Shown: positions 8,376-17,054, counted from the first letter of the stretch. The stretch: 64,000 bases of DNA from Myxococcus hansupus (GCF_000280925.3 NZ_CP012109.1:3430501-3494500); one strand, 5' to 3'. A program made the numbers and translations. The notes: generated by a model not told the origin, from the sequence alone.

Positions 8376-10205
8376 TCAGTAATAGTCGCGCAAGGTGAGC
8401 CGGCGCTTGCTGCCATCCTTCAGGGTGAGCACCACCGTTTGTCCATGGGCCCGGTACCGCCACCGGGAGAGCGCCGTGCCCGCGGAGTCAGGACCGAGGG
8501 GCTTCCCATCCACGGCGATGATTTCCTCTCCTTCCTTCCATCCCGTGGCAGCGGCCGGGCTCCCGGGCGCCACCAGCTTCACGACAAGCTTTCCATCCGT
8601 TGGCAACGCGATGATGCCGGAGCGGTCCTTGGGGAAGGGTTGACGCAGGGCGCGGGTGTCGGGCACCAGCATCAGCGTGTCGGCCGCGTAGTCCGTGATC
8701 ATCCTGAACCTCGCGAGGACACCAAGCCCCAGGTTGCCGAGGAGCCGGTCCGAGGTGGCGATGCTCTTGCCCGCGTCGTCGAACACCGTGGGGACGTTCT
8801 TCAAGGTGATGCCGGCGAATTCGATGTGCTTCAGCGTCGCCACATCGCACTCGAGCAGACCGCCCACTGCGCCGGACAGCGTCTTGGAGCTGCGACGGCC
8901 CTCGAGGAGCCCCGCCTTCTGCCAGTACGCGGGGAAGAGCGAGAGCGCGCCGCCGTTGCCCACGTCGAATAGGACCGGAATGGCGGGCCGACCTTCGATG
9001 GAGAGGTGCACCGCGCGTTGCCCGCCCGCGGACTCGACCAGGGGGAGGCGCACGGCCTTGGGCGGAGCCTTGAAGCTCGCGGCCTCATGAAAGGCGACGC
9101 GCCGATTGGGGAAGTCGACGTCCACGACGAGCGCGTTGAAGGCCTCCTTGCCCAGGATGACCGGCAGCGGATGGCCCATCAGTCGCGCGACCTCGGACAG
9201 GTCGATGACCGCGACCGTCAGCCCCGTCAAGCGCAGGTCCCCCACGGAGATGTCCACGCCGCCCGCGAGCTGCGCCTGCGCCCGTCCGCCACTGCCGACC
9301 GCATTGACCTGCCCCTCGGTCTTCACCCCCAGCTCGCGCGCGTAGGCCGCGTCGAGCACGGTCATCTCGGCGCCGCTGTCCAACAGCACCTGCGTCTCTC
9401 GACCGTTCACCTCTGCCGGAATGAAGACGCGGTTCTCGTTGAAGAACTCGAAGGGGATGAAGCCGCTGCTGCGTCGTCCGTTCGTGAAGCGCGCCTTGCG
9501 GACCTCCTGGGGCCGTTCGAAGACCGACGGCGGAAGCGGGGCATTCACCTCCAGCGTCTCCAGTACCGTTTGGGCGTCCGCCTCCGGGCCGTCGGAGAAC
9601 TCCTCCTCCAAGAAGGGCATGCGCACGCCCTTCACCTGCCGCCAATCCCCCAGTCGAAGGAAGCGCGTGACGTTGTTCTCGCGAATGCGCATGCCGTGCA
9701 GGGCGCCGTCGGCGTCCTGGAGGAACAGGTCGTAGAGGTCCTCATCGCCGAAGGTGACCCGCACGACCTTCCAGGTGCGCCCGTCGCGCGCCTCGTCGGC
9801 CTGCAGCACGGCTTTCGCGCCCGCGCCGCCTCGCAGCGCCGTCCCGAAGTCGAGCGCCACGCGGTGGCGCACATCGCGCGCGTCGGTGTCCGAGGCGTCC
9901 TCCACTTGTCCGCTCGCGTTCAGCTTCCAGCCACCGTCGGCGGTGATGGCCATCGACTGGCGCATCACGCCGTAGTCCGCATCGCTCCGGGCGCGTCCGT
10001 CCCGGTGGCTCCACGTCTCCACCGGCCCCTGGAGCCCGGCTGCCACGGTGCTGCCGCGAGCATGGACGCTTTCCAGTCCGAGGAAGGCGTCCCCGCCGCG
10101 CCAGGCAAGGTGCCGCGCGAGCAGCGATTGCAGCGCGTCCCCCCTGGCTTCGAGCGGGACGAACACGAGGACCAGCGCCAGCAAGGGCAGGGTGAGGAAC
10201 TTCAC
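8376..10205 (-). CDS. Secreted retropepsin-like aspartyl protease with PDZ domain
   Basis: This 609-residue protein has a signal peptide (MKFLTLPLLALVLVFVPLEA). Residues about 30-240 resemble an outer-membrane lipoprotein carrier-like beta domain. Two retropepsin-like lobes follow: D-S-G-A-E-M-T-V near residue 276 and a second lobe with FDVGNGGALS near residue 413, where the catalytic DTG/DSG is replaced by DVG. A PDZ domain sits near residues 525-600 (GSPAAATGWKEGEEIIAVDG). The first codon overlaps the stop of the TrmB-like regulator gene by four bases, so it is translationally coupled to it. Because the second lobe lacks the classical triad, activity may be lost or may need a homodimer of first lobes. 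Confidence 0.85.
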   Translation of the reverse strand: MKFLTLPLLALVLVFVPLEARGDALQSLLARHLAWRGGDAFLGLESVHARGSTVAAGLQGPVETWSHRDGRARSDADYGVMRQSMAITADGGWKLNASGQVEDASDTDARDVRHRVALDFGTALRGGAGAKAVLQADEARDGRTWKVVRVTFGDEDLYDLFLQDADGALHGMRIRENNVTRFLRLGDWRQVKGVRMPFLEEEFSDGPEADAQTVLETLEVNAPLPPSVFERPQEVRKARFTNGRRSSGFIPFEFFNENRVFIPAEVNGRETQVLLDSGAEMTVLDAAYARELGVKTEGQVNAVGSGGRAQAQLAGGVDISVGDLRLTGLTVAVIDLSEVARLMGHPLPVILGKEAFNALVVDVDFPNRRVAFHEAASFKAPPKAVRLPLVESAGGQRAVHLSIEGRPAIPVLFDVGNGGALSLFPAYWQKAGLLEGRRSSKTLSGAVGGLLECDVATLKHIEFAGITLKNVPTVFDDAGKSIATSDRLLGNLGLGVLARFRMITDYAADTLMLVPDTRALRQPFPKDRSGIIALPTDGKLVVKLVAPGSPAAATGWKEGEEIIAVDGKPLGPDSAGTALSRWRYRAHGQTVVLTLKDGSKRRLTLRDYY

Positions 10206-11035
10206 GAGAGCACTCCGCGCTTGGAGGGGGATGCGGGCAGGCCCACCAGTTGGCGCAAGCCGGGCGGGCTCGAGCCGATGAGCGAGAAGGACCGCGACAG
10301 CCGTGCCCGCGCGGACTGCGGGGCGTTCAGCCGGACCTCCGCGGACAAACCGCTGTGTTGCAGGCAGGCGAGGTAGACGCTGTCGCTCCAGATGGCCTGC
10401 CGGACACCCGTGCCATCCGGTGTCAGCAGGGCCACCAGGAACTCGCGGGCATCGGCCACGAGCGTGAGCTGCGCGCCGGGCCAGCGCTCCCGCACGAAGT
10501 CCGCGTCCGCCGAGCGCACACAGTCGAAGGGCGCCTTGGGCGTCTCGTCGTAGACGAGCCCCGCGACAGCCACGTTCCGAGCGCTCGCGTCGGTGAGGGC
10601 CGGGGCGAGGTGTTCAAAGGGGGGAGGGAAGAGGTCGAACAGCAGCCGCTCGGCGGCGCCGGCAATCATCGCCCGCGCGCGCTCCATCACCTGGGCGACG
10701 CTCTTGAGGTGATAGATGCGGTCGTCCTGCACCGGGGCGTGGAGTTTGCGCAGCGCGTCCGCGGCCTCGCGCCTGCGAAGCTCGAAGCCACGCTGGAGCG
10801 CCGTGAGCACTTCGTCCGGAGGCACGGGCCGGAAGGCGCGCGGCTCTTCCTCCTCGACGAGGACGGCGCCCTTGTGTTCGAGCGAGGCGAGCGCCTGGTA
10901 GATGCTCGGGGGCGCCTTTCCCAACGCCTGCGCGAGGCGATACCCGGTCGCCGGCGCACCCTTGAGCAGCTCGCAGTACACCCGCGCTTCGACTTCCGTG
11001 AACCCCAGGGCCACGAGCCCTTCATCCGCGTTCAT
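10202..11035 (-). CDS. TrmB-family transcriptional regulator
   Basis: This 277-residue protein has an N-terminal winged helix of the TrmB/sugar-specific type (GLVALGFTEVEARVYCELLK, then GYRLAQALGKAPPSIYQALA, LEHKGAVLVEEEEPRAFRPV). A short coiled linker (ALQRGFELRRREAADALRKL) and a C-terminal effector-sensing region follow. TrmB proteins are mostly archaeal sugar regulators, with a scattered set in bacteria. The gene is first in an operon with the retropepsin-like protein (GTGA/ATGA-type overlap at 10202-10205). A perfect inverted repeat sits nine bases upstream of the start, consistent with autoregulation. The inducer is unknown. Confidence 0.85.
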   Translation of the reverse strand: MNADEGLVALGFTEVEARVYCELLKGAPATGYRLAQALGKAPPSIYQALASLEHKGAVLVEEEEPRAFRPVPPDEVLTALQRGFELRRREAADALRKLHAPVQDDRIYHLKSVAQVMERARAMIAGAAERLLFDLFPPPFEHLAPALTDASARNVAVAGLVYDETPKAPFDCVRSADADFVRERWPGAQLTLVADAREFLVALLTPDGTGVRQAIWSDSVYLACLQHSGLSAEVRLNAPQSARARLSRSFSLIGSSPPGLRQLVGLPASPSKRGVLS

Positions 11036-11043
11036 GCGGACGT

Positions 11044-11065
11044 GTTATTACTGGTTGGTAATAAC
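11044..11065. promoter_or_regulatory. Palindromic operator candidate for the TrmB-like regulator
   Basis: GTTATTAC (11044-11051) and GTAATAAC (11058-11065) are exact inverted repeats around a 6-base spacer. The site ends nine bases before the regulator's start codon, in an AT-rich island unlike the surrounding GC-rich DNA. It is the natural candidate for self-binding by the winged-helix protein. Confidence 0.65.
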
Positions 11066-11094
11066 CGTCAAGCGACGGTGGGTTCACACACTGC

Positions 11095-11118
11095 CAGGGG
11101 CCTCCCGGAGCGCCCCTG
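11095..11118 (-). terminator. Hairpin after paralogue A
   Basis: CAGGGGC (11095-11101) pairs with GCCCCTG (11112-11118), 17 bases past the stop on the minus strand. No T-run follows, so it may be a processing or decay barrier rather than an intrinsic terminator. It corresponds to the stronger hairpin after paralogue B. Confidence 0.45.
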
Positions 11119-11134
11119 CGGTGCGAGGCTCAAA

Positions 11135-11704
11135 TTACTGGTGGCCCCAGACAATCAAGGCTTCGCATGTGGTCGGATGGATCCACGACTGGGCCGCGTC
11201 GAGCGTGCAGAAAGCGCCGTTGTAGGAGAGGAACGCGACCTGCGCCGAGCAGGTCCCGCCGACGTTGGATACCGCGACTTCGTAGAGGCAGGTCCGCCCG
11301 GAGGCAGGCGCTGACGGGTTGTCCGTCCAGTAGTACTGCTGGATCACCGGCGTGCCCGGCGCCGGGGGTGGGGCACTGACCCGGTAGCCACCGTAGTTGC
11401 CGGTGGGGAGCGGATAAGGGAGGTGCATCGTGTCGAAGGTATCGTCCAGGATCAGGATGCCCAGATAGGTGGTGGCGCCCGTCTGATTGAATACGTAGTG
11501 GTCTTGGAGCGCCCGCATGACCAGCGCCGTGGACGGGCCCTTCCGCACGGGGACGTCGACCGACTCCACGCGGAGCGAGACATAGTCCGTGCGCTCGGAG
11601 AGCAGGTTGGGGAAATCAGCCGCCGTGAGTGGTGAGGCCAACGCAAACGACGGAACAAAAGACAACAGCGAGCCCGCCAGGAAACGCTTCACGTTTCTCG
11701 TCAT
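11135..11704 (-). CDS. Secreted protein, paralogue A of a tandem pair
   Basis: This 189-residue protein has a signal peptide (MTRNVKRFLAGSLLSFVPSF, then ALA). The mature domain has conserved DFPNLLSERTDYVSLRVESV, TYLGILILDD, YPLPTGNYGG and YYWTDNPSAPASGRTCLYEV, and ends in IVWGHQ. Four cysteines (CLYE, CSAQ, CTLD, CEAL) may form two disulfides. I do not recognise the family. The start ATG at 11704 has AGGAG about six bases upstream. It is a close paralogue of the next gene and clearly arose by tandem duplication, flanks included. Its neighbour on the left is the TrmB-like regulator, divided from it by a hairpin. Confidence 0.8.
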   Translation of the reverse strand: MTRNVKRFLAGSLLSFVPSFALASPLTAADFPNLLSERTDYVSLRVESVDVPVRKGPSTALVMRALQDHYVFNQTGATTYLGILILDDTFDTMHLPYPLPTGNYGGYRVSAPPPAPGTPVIQQYYWTDNPSAPASGRTCLYEVAVSNVGGTCSAQVAFLSYNGAFCTLDAAQSWIHPTTCEALIVWGHQ

Positions 11705-11804
11705 GGACCTCTCCTGTGTTCTTTGTGCGGTGGCCGAAGCCGACGGCTGGTTGGTATTGATTCTCCCCACGGGAGCACGCAACCGGCGGTGGAATCACAC
11801 ACCA

Positions 11805-11830
11805 CCAGGGGCCTCCCGGAAGGCCCCTGG
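11805..11830 (-). terminator. Hairpin after paralogue B
   Basis: CCAGGGGCCT (11805-11814) and AGGCCCCTGG (11821-11830) form a perfect 10-bp stem with a 6-base loop, 17 bases beyond the stop of paralogue B. The downstream minus-strand sequence is only mildly T-rich. Confidence 0.55.
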
Positions 11831-11846
11831 CGGCGCGAGAAACAAG

Positions 11847-12416
11847 TTACTGATGGCCCCAGACAATCTGGGCTTCGCAACTGGTCAAATTGATCCAGGA
11901 CAGGCCCGCGTCGAACGTGCAGATCGCGCCGTTGTAGGAGAGGAACGCGACCTGCGCCGAGCAGGAGCCGCCGACGTCGGAAACGGCGACTTCGTAGAGA
12001 CAGGTCCGCCCGGAGGCCGGCGCCGCCTGGTTGTCCGTCCAGTAGTACTGGTTGATCACCGGCGCGCCCGGCGTCGGGGCCGGGGCGCTGACCCGGTGGC
12101 CGCCGTAGTTGCCGGTGGGGAGCGGATAGGGGTTGTACACGCCGACGAGCGTATCGCTCAGGATTGAGATGCCCAGGTAGGTGGTGGCGCCCGTCTGGTT
12201 GAGCACGAGGTGGTCCTGGAGGGCCCGTGCGACAAGATTCGTGGACGTGCCCTTCCGCACGGGAACTTCGACCGACTCGGCGCGGAGCGAGACATACTCC
12301 GTGCGCTCGCCGAGAAGGTTGGGGAAATCAGCCGCCGTTTGCGGCGCGGCGAACGCGATCGCCGGGGTGAGAGACAGCAGCGAGCCAGCCAGGAAACGCT
12401 TCACGTTCCTCGTCAT
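11847..12416 (-). CDS. Secreted protein, paralogue B of a tandem pair
   Basis: This 189-residue protein has the same length as paralogue A and an identical first 15 residues (MTRNVKRFLAGSLLS). It keeps the same motifs: DFPNLLGERTEYVSLRAESV, TYLGISILSD, YPLPTGNYGG, YYWTDN, the four cysteines and the IVWGHQ end. Differences concentrate in the middle (VGVYNPYPLP against TMHLPYPLP). The start ATG at 12416 has AGGAG upstream. It is predicted to be secreted through Sec; family and role are unknown. Upstream is a 246-base AT-rich region with promoter-like elements, so paralogue B may carry the ancestral promoter. Confidence 0.8.
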   Translation of the reverse strand: MTRNVKRFLAGSLLSLTPAIAFAAPQTAADFPNLLGERTEYVSLRAESVEVPVRKGTSTNLVARALQDHLVLNQTGATTYLGISILSDTLVGVYNPYPLPTGNYGGHRVSAPAPTPGAPVINQYYWTDNQAAPASGRTCLYEVAVSDVGGSCSAQVAFLSYNGAICTFDAGLSWINLTSCEAQIVWGHQ

Positions 12417-12604
12417 GGACTTCTCCTGTGTTGTTTATGCGGGGTGGCCGAAGCCAATGTCTGACTAGCACTCTCCGTAAATTAATTTCAAATGAAAACG
12501 AGCAATTTCGTCAATTCAGCATTGGCGGATGTTTGTGATTTTGGTGTGTTGCTTGTTTGTTTGATTCCGTGGGTAAGGGTTTTCCACGGGGCTGAAAAGA
12601 CATA
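12417..12604. promoter_or_regulatory. AT-rich intergenic region with possible promoter for paralogue B
   Basis: This stretch is much richer in A and T than its surroundings. On the minus strand it contains TTGAAA, an 18-base spacer and TAGTCA upstream of paralogue B, a weak sigma-70-like match. It also has the palindrome TTTCA-AA-TGAAA (12486-12497). No open frame with myxobacterial codon bias was seen. Confidence 0.35.
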
Positions 12605-12631
12605 CGCCGTGGGCCCCAGGGACCCACGGCG
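12605..12631 (-). terminator. Terminator of the ABC transporter operon
   Basis: CGCCGTGGG (12605-12613) pairs perfectly with CCCACGGCG (12623-12631) over a 9-base loop. On the minus strand the stem is followed by TATGTCTTTTC. It lies 31 bases past the stop of the membrane-anchored protein gene at 12663. Confidence 0.7.
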
Positions 12632-12662
12632 CATGTCGCCGCAAGCTTGTCAGAGGCGTCGG

Positions 12663-13775
12663 CTACTGTTGCGCCGCCTCGGCGGCGTTTCGCTCATCCT
12701 TGCAGAACGCCAGCCGCTGCTGGATGGCGTCGAGCGGCACGGCCATCTCCAGCTTGAACGACGTCCCATCGGGTTGGACGCGCGCGAAGTCGAGCAACTG
12801 CGCCAGGTCCTTGTCGCCCTCCGCCTGCGCCTTGATGCGCGCCACGCTCAGCGCGGCGCCCAGCGTCTTGCCCAGGTCCGTCACCTCGTCGCCATTCTTG
12901 CCACGGACCTCGGCCACCATCGCGACGTCGCCGCTGGCGTCGACGTGCAGCTCCACGTTCTGCGCCACGTCACGAATGCGCTGCGCCAGCTCCGCATGCT
13001 CCTTGGGCAGCAGGCGCGCGAGCTGATCCACCGAGAGCACGCCGTACATCTCGCCGTAGGTGCTGCCTTCGGGGATGGCGGGGGGCTCGTCCGGGCCGCG
13101 GCCCTCCACCCGGTCCACCACCGCCTTCACCTCGTCCGGCGACTTGCCGATCACCAGCAGCTCGTTGTTCCAGGTCGCCAGGGCCGACTCGTTCCGGCCG
13201 CGCACGGTGGTGCCATCCGGCCGGGTCACCGTCGTGTCTCCGGGCTCGTACACCCGGGCGCCCTGGCCGTAGTCCATGGACACACGCTCGCCCAGGAGCT
13301 CCTTGAACTTCGCGTTGCCGAAATTGCCAGACAGCATCATCCCCTCGTCGGTGATGACCAGACGGTCCAGGTCCTGAAGCGGGTCCACGCCGCTGAGCCG
13401 TCGGAGCTCCTCCAACTGCTTGCCGCCATCCCGCATCAGGCAGTCCAGAAGCAGCGTGCCGATGGGCGAGTGGCGCAGCGCGTTCGCCTCGATGACCACC
13501 GCCGTCTTGCCCTCGCCCCGGGGCAGGGCGGCCAGCACGGGATCCCGGGGGCGGGAGGGCTCGGGCGTGCCCGCGTCCACCTGCGCGGGGAGGACGTGCG
13601 TCCGCCGCCGCTCCGCCCGCTCGCGCTCGGGGGCGCGCATCCGCCGAGGGAACTCCACCTTCGGCGTCTCCATGGCGGGCTCGTCGCCCTGGCCGGTGAA
13701 CATCAACACCGAGGCCACTCCGAACAGCACCGCCGCCACCACCAGCCACACCTTCCGGCGTCTCCGGTTGTCCAT
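12663..13775 (-). CDS. Membrane-anchored periplasmic protein in ABC transporter operon
   Basis: This 370-residue protein starts MDNRRRRKVWLVVAAVLFGV: a basic N-terminus and one membrane helix, with the rest outside the cytoplasm. A Pro/Arg-rich linker (APERERAERRR) leads to a folded domain (KTAVVIEANALRHSPIGTLL, LDRLVITDEGMMLSGNFG, NELLVIGKSPDEVKAVVDRV). The pattern recalls large hydrophobic-ligand or DUF3352-like repeats, but I do not assign a family. The start ATG at 13775 follows the permease stop by one base, so it is the third gene of the operon. A role as a periplasmic partner of the transporter is an inference from position. Confidence 0.75.
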   Translation of the reverse strand: MDNRRRRKVWLVVAAVLFGVASVLMFTGQGDEPAMETPKVEFPRRMRAPERERAERRRTHVLPAQVDAGTPEPSRPRDPVLAALPRGEGKTAVVIEANALRHSPIGTLLLDCLMRDGGKQLEELRRLSGVDPLQDLDRLVITDEGMMLSGNFGNAKFKELLGERVSMDYGQGARVYEPGDTTVTRPDGTTVRGRNESALATWNNELLVIGKSPDEVKAVVDRVEGRGPDEPPAIPEGSTYGEMYGVLSVDQLARLLPKEHAELAQRIRDVAQNVELHVDASGDVAMVAEVRGKNGDEVTDLGKTLGAALSVARIKAQAEGDKDLAQLLDFARVQPDGTSFKLEMAVPLDAIQQRLAFCKDERNAAEAAQQ

Positions 13776-13776
13776 C

Positions 13777-14613
13777 TCAGTAATCCTTTCCTTCAAAGCG
13801 CCAGAAGCCCACCGCCAGGGCCCCCAGGCCGAATACGAATACACCGAGCAGGAGCAGGCTCAGGGAGTGAACCTCCAGGGGCGTGGACGCCGCGATGTTC
13901 CCTCCCGCCATGGCGAGGGACGACAGCCGCGGCAGCACCATCGTCACCGCCCGGAATGCATCGCGTCCGAGGCCCTCCTCGAAGAAGGGCGCCATCTGCT
14001 GCCGGTAGCCCGCGATGATGCCCCCCACCAGGAACACGAAGCCGGCCGCCGCGCACAGCGCCGCGCTGCGCACCAGCGTCGCCGTGGTCAGCATCACCGC
14101 GTACACCGCCGCGAAACCCACACATGCCAGCAGCCCGGCGATGAGCGGCCCCGCCGTCCAGTACCCCGCTTTCACGCCGAAGATGAGCACCAGCCCCGTT
14201 GTCCCATACAGCGTCCCGCCCAGGGCCAGGGTCATCACGCCCAGGAACGTCCCCGCCAGCAGGTGCCAGCGCTGCACGGGCAGGGCGAGCAGGTGCTCGA
14301 TGCGCCCCGGCGACATCAGCGAGGGCGCGAAGTCCGAACACGCGACAATGCCAAACAGGATGCCGCCGTAGAACACCAGGAAGGCCGACGCCTGGTAGAC
14401 GGGGCGCAGCGCCACGTCGACGGAGCGGATGCTCGTGCGCAGCTCCTCGCCGAACAGCCGCGACGCGGCCAGGGCGCCGTCCACGACTTCGATGCGCAGG
14501 CTGAGCGCCACCACGGTCAGGACCAGCGTGATGCCCACGATGAAGGCCAGAATGAACTTGCGCGACATCGCCTCGCGCAACACGTACCCCGCGATTCCCA
14601 GCACCGGACTCAC
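13777..14613 (-). CDS. ABC-2 type transporter permease
   Basis: This 278-residue integral membrane protein has six predicted helices in the ABC-2 arrangement: AFIVGITLVLTVVALSL, FLVFYGGILFGIVACSDF, FLGVMTLALGGTLYGTTGL, AGLLACVGFAAVYAVML, ALCAAAGFVFLVGGIIAGY and LLLLGVFVFGLGALAVGF. The region between helices 1 and 2 carries a periplasmic loop (FGEELRTSIRSVDVALRPVY). It starts with GTG at 14613, overlapping the ATPase stop by four bases. It should pair with that ATPase to move an unknown substrate. Confidence 0.85.
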   Translation of the reverse strand: MSPVLGIAGYVLREAMSRKFILAFIVGITLVLTVVALSLRIEVVDGALAASRLFGEELRTSIRSVDVALRPVYQASAFLVFYGGILFGIVACSDFAPSLMSPGRIEHLLALPVQRWHLLAGTFLGVMTLALGGTLYGTTGLVLIFGVKAGYWTAGPLIAGLLACVGFAAVYAVMLTTATLVRSAALCAAAGFVFLVGGIIAGYRQQMAPFFEEGLGRDAFRAVTMVLPRLSSLAMAGGNIAASTPLEVHSLSLLLLGVFVFGLGALAVGFWRFEGKDY

Positions 14614-15532
14614 GCCGCGGCCTCCACCGTTCCCATCAACACGGACTCCAGGTCTGTTCCATCACGCCGCAGCTCCACCATCAGCGCACCCGCCGCGCGG
14701 GCCCGGTCCAACGCCGCGTTGAGCGCCACCGGGTCCTCCGCCTCCACGTGGTACTGGCCGTCCGCGCCGCTCCGTTCGAAGCCCGCCGCCGCCAGTCCCT
14801 CCGCGCTGGTGCCCGGGGCGAAGCGCACCAGCCACCGCGCCCCGCCGCGCGCCAGCTCCTCCAGCCGGCCTTCGCGCACCACGCGGCCCCCGCGAGGATC
14901 GCGATGCGATCACACACGCGCTCGGTCTCCGCCAGCAGGTGGGAGTTGAGGAAGAGGGTGGTGCCGCGCCGGACCTCCTCTTGAAGGATGCGCCGCACCT
15001 CCATGCGCCCCATGGGGTCGATTCCATCCGTGGGCTCGTCCAGCACCAGCAGGGCGGGGTCTCCCACCAGGGCCGCGGCCAGCCCCAGTCGCTGGCGCAT
15101 GCCCTTGGAGTACCCGCCGATGCGCCGGCCCACCGCGTCCGCCAGGCCTACCCGCTCCAACAGTCGCAGGCCCGTCGCCGGGTTCGCGGGCAGTCCCTTG
15201 AGGCGCGCCACCGTCGCCAGGAAGGAGGGCGCGGTCCACGTGCCGGGCAGGTGCAGCCGCTCTGGCAGGTAGCCGATGCGCGCGCGGATGCGCGGGTCCT
15301 CGGGGGTGCCACCCAGCACTCGCACCGACCCCTCCGTGGGCTGGACGATGCCGAGGATGCTCTTGATGAACGTCGTCTTCCCCGCGCCGTTGGGGCCGAT
15401 GAGGCCGAACGCGCTTCCTTGCGGCACCGTGAGGTCCATTCCCCGCAGGGCCTCACTGCCTCCCTTTCGGAAGGCCCGGTGGTACGTCTTCCGCAAACCC
15501 CTCACTTCGATGGCTGGCACCTGGCTTGTCAC
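14610..15532 (-). pseudogene. ABC transporter ATPase, frameshifted near its C-terminus
   Basis: The gene encodes an ABC-2 ATPase: Walker A GPNGAGKTT, Q-loop region, signature YSKGMRQRLGLA, Walker B LLVLDEPTDGID and the switch HLLAETERV. After RIAILAG the frame runs into Arg/Trp-rich nonsense, while the next frame continues with a normal C-terminus (VREGRLEELARGGARWLVRF, down to the stop at 14610). Adding one G to the five-base run complementary to 14887-14891 restores AGGRVVREG and makes the stop overlap the permease start by four bases. The whole catalytic core lies before the lesion, so it may be a sequencing error, a recent mutation or a programmed slip. It is the first gene of the three-gene operon. 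Confidence 0.8.
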
Positions 15533-15794
15533 GGTCGCGACTGTAGACGACCGGGCCGTCCATCCATTGCGTCCGGTTGCCCGCCGGTCGTCCAGACGGG
15601 GGGAACGGTCTCCGGGTGGCTTCCTGCGGCGCTCCGTTCGCGCCCATGGGTAAGCCGCTTCGCACGCCAGCCGTGCCTGCCGCGGCGCGGTACCTCGTCG
15701 TTCCAGGCACTTGGCGGCTGCTCAAGTCCTTGGGGCTCCACGGTCCGCCCCGTGCACTTGTCCAGAGGCGAACCTACCGCGAGGAGAACCGGAC

Positions 15795-16004
15795 ATGACG
15801 TACGAGGACCGCATCGAACAGCAGCTCCTGGAGGCCCGTCGTGAGCTGGAGGCGGCCGTGCAGGGCTTGAATGCGGGGACGGAGGCGGCACGCGTGCGCT
15901 ACGGCCGCGCCTTGCACGAGGCGGAGATCGCCGAGCGCCTGGCCCAGCGGCAGGCGCGCGAGCAGCGGCACCATCAGCGGAGCTGGAGCCTCGTCGCAGG
16001 CTGA
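15795..16004 (+). CDS. Small coiled-coil protein (69 aa)
   Basis: This 69-residue protein, [20 protein letters not shown] and onwards, is almost entirely helical and charged, with heptad-like spacing and a Gln/Arg-rich end ([17 protein letters not shown]). The ATG at 15795 has GAGGAGAA upstream. It has no membrane segment. I do not recognise it; such short coiled coils are often partner or scaffold proteins. It lies 64 bases before hemB on the same strand and could be cotranscribed. Confidence 0.65.
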   Translation: MTYEDRIEQQLLEARRELEAAVQGLNAGTEAARVRYGRALHEAEIAERLAQRQAREQRHHQRSWSLVAG

Positions 16005-16068
16005 CCCGCCGGGCAGGGGGACGGAAACGATGAAGGGCCGCCGCCGCCGGTTTATACCGGCGTCCGTC

Positions 16069-17037
16069 ATGGCCTATCCCATCCACCGCCCCCGCCGCCT
16101 CCGTCGTCACGCCGCCTTGCGAGACATGGTGCGTGAGACGCGCCTCGACCCGGGCGACTTCATCTACCCCCTCTTCGTCGTGGAAGGACGGGACGTGCGC
16201 CGTCCCATCTCCTCCATGCCGGGCATCTTCAACCTGTCGCTGGAGCATGTCGTCGCCGAGGCCCGTCAGGCCAAGGCGCTGGGCGTGCCCGCCGTCCTGC
16301 TGTTCGGCATCCCGAACCACAAGGACGCGCGCGGCACCCAGGCGTACGCCGACGACGGAATCGTCCAGCGGGCCATCCGTGAAATCAAGGCGGCCGAGCC
16401 CGACCTTCAGGTCGTCGTGGACGTGTGCCTCTGCGAGTTCACGGACCACGGCCACTGCGGCGTGCTGGAGGGAGGCCACGTCGTCAACGACGCCACGCTG
16501 CCCCTGCTGGCGAAGATGGCGGTGAGCTGCGCGAAGGCGGGCGCGGACATCATCGCGCCGTCGGACATGATGGACGGGCGCGTGGCCGCCATCCGCGGCG
16601 CGCTGGACGAGACGGGCTTCGGCGAGCTGCCCATCATGGCGTACTCGGCGAAGTTCGCGTCCGGCTACTACGGCCCGTTCCGCGAAGCCGCCCAGAACAC
16701 GCCGTCCTCCGGCGACCGCCGGGGCTACCAGATGGACCCCGGCAACCTCCGCGAGGCCCTCAAGGAAGTGGCGCTGGACGTGGAGGAGGGCGCGGACCTG
16801 GTCATGGTGAAGCCGGCGCTGGCCTACCTGGATGTCATCCGGGCCGTCCGCGAGCGGTGGGACGTGCCCGTCGTCGCCTACAACGTGTCCGGCGAGTACT
16901 CGATGCTCAAAGCAGCGGGCCTGAACGGCTGGATTGATTACGAGCGGGTGATGCTGGAGACGCTGACGTCCATGAAGCGGGCCGGCTCCGACCTCATCAT
17001 CACCTACCATGCCCTGGAGGCGGCGAAGCTCCTGTAG
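16069..17037 (+). CDS. hemB: Delta-aminolevulinic acid dehydratase (porphobilinogen synthase)
   Basis: This protein condenses two 5-aminolevulinate molecules to porphobilinogen in haem and corrinoid synthesis, in the cytoplasm. Its 322 residues match the family length. Diagnostic pieces are RPRRLRR at the start, [11 protein letters not shown], the metal/substrate region [14 protein letters not shown], the first Schiff-base lysine in [19 protein letters not shown] and the second in [27 protein letters not shown] has the cysteines of a zinc-type active site. The start was set at ATG 16069 ([11 protein letters not shown]) by homology; ATG 16030 in the same frame has a better ribosome site (AGGGGG) and would add 13 basic residues. 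Confidence 0.95.
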   Translation: MAYPIHRPRRLRRHAALRDMVRETRLDPGDFIYPLFVVEGRDVRRPISSMPGIFNLSLEHVVAEARQAKALGVPAVLLFGIPNHKDARGTQAYADDGIVQRAIREIKAAEPDLQVVVDVCLCEFTDHGHCGVLEGGHVVNDATLPLLAKMAVSCAKAGADIIAPSDMMDGRVAAIRGALDETGFGELPIMAYSAKFASGYYGPFREAAQNTPSSGDRRGYQMDPGNLREALKEVALDVEEGADLVMVKPALAYLDVIRAVRERWDVPVVAYNVSGEYSMLKAAGLNGWIDYERVMLETLTSMKRAGSDLIITYHALEAAKLL

Positions 17038-17054
17038 GCAACAGCCGGGCGCAC

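Larger units (their letters stand above)
11044..12470. repeat. Tandem duplication of about 710 bases
   Basis: The segments near 11075-11785 and 11785-12455 are direct copies with a period of about 710 bases, covering the whole secreted-protein gene, its ribosome site, the 3' hairpin and short flanks (CGGTGG then CACACAC on the left, GTGGCCGAAGCC on the right). CTGGTTGGTA occurs at both edges of the first copy (11051-11060 and 11747-11756). Confidence 0.75.

Noticed and set aside
15533-15794. Possible gene in the gap between the ABC ATPase and the small coiled-coil gene
   Set aside because: No frame with a ribosome site and consistent coding bias; it is probably a divergent promoter region.
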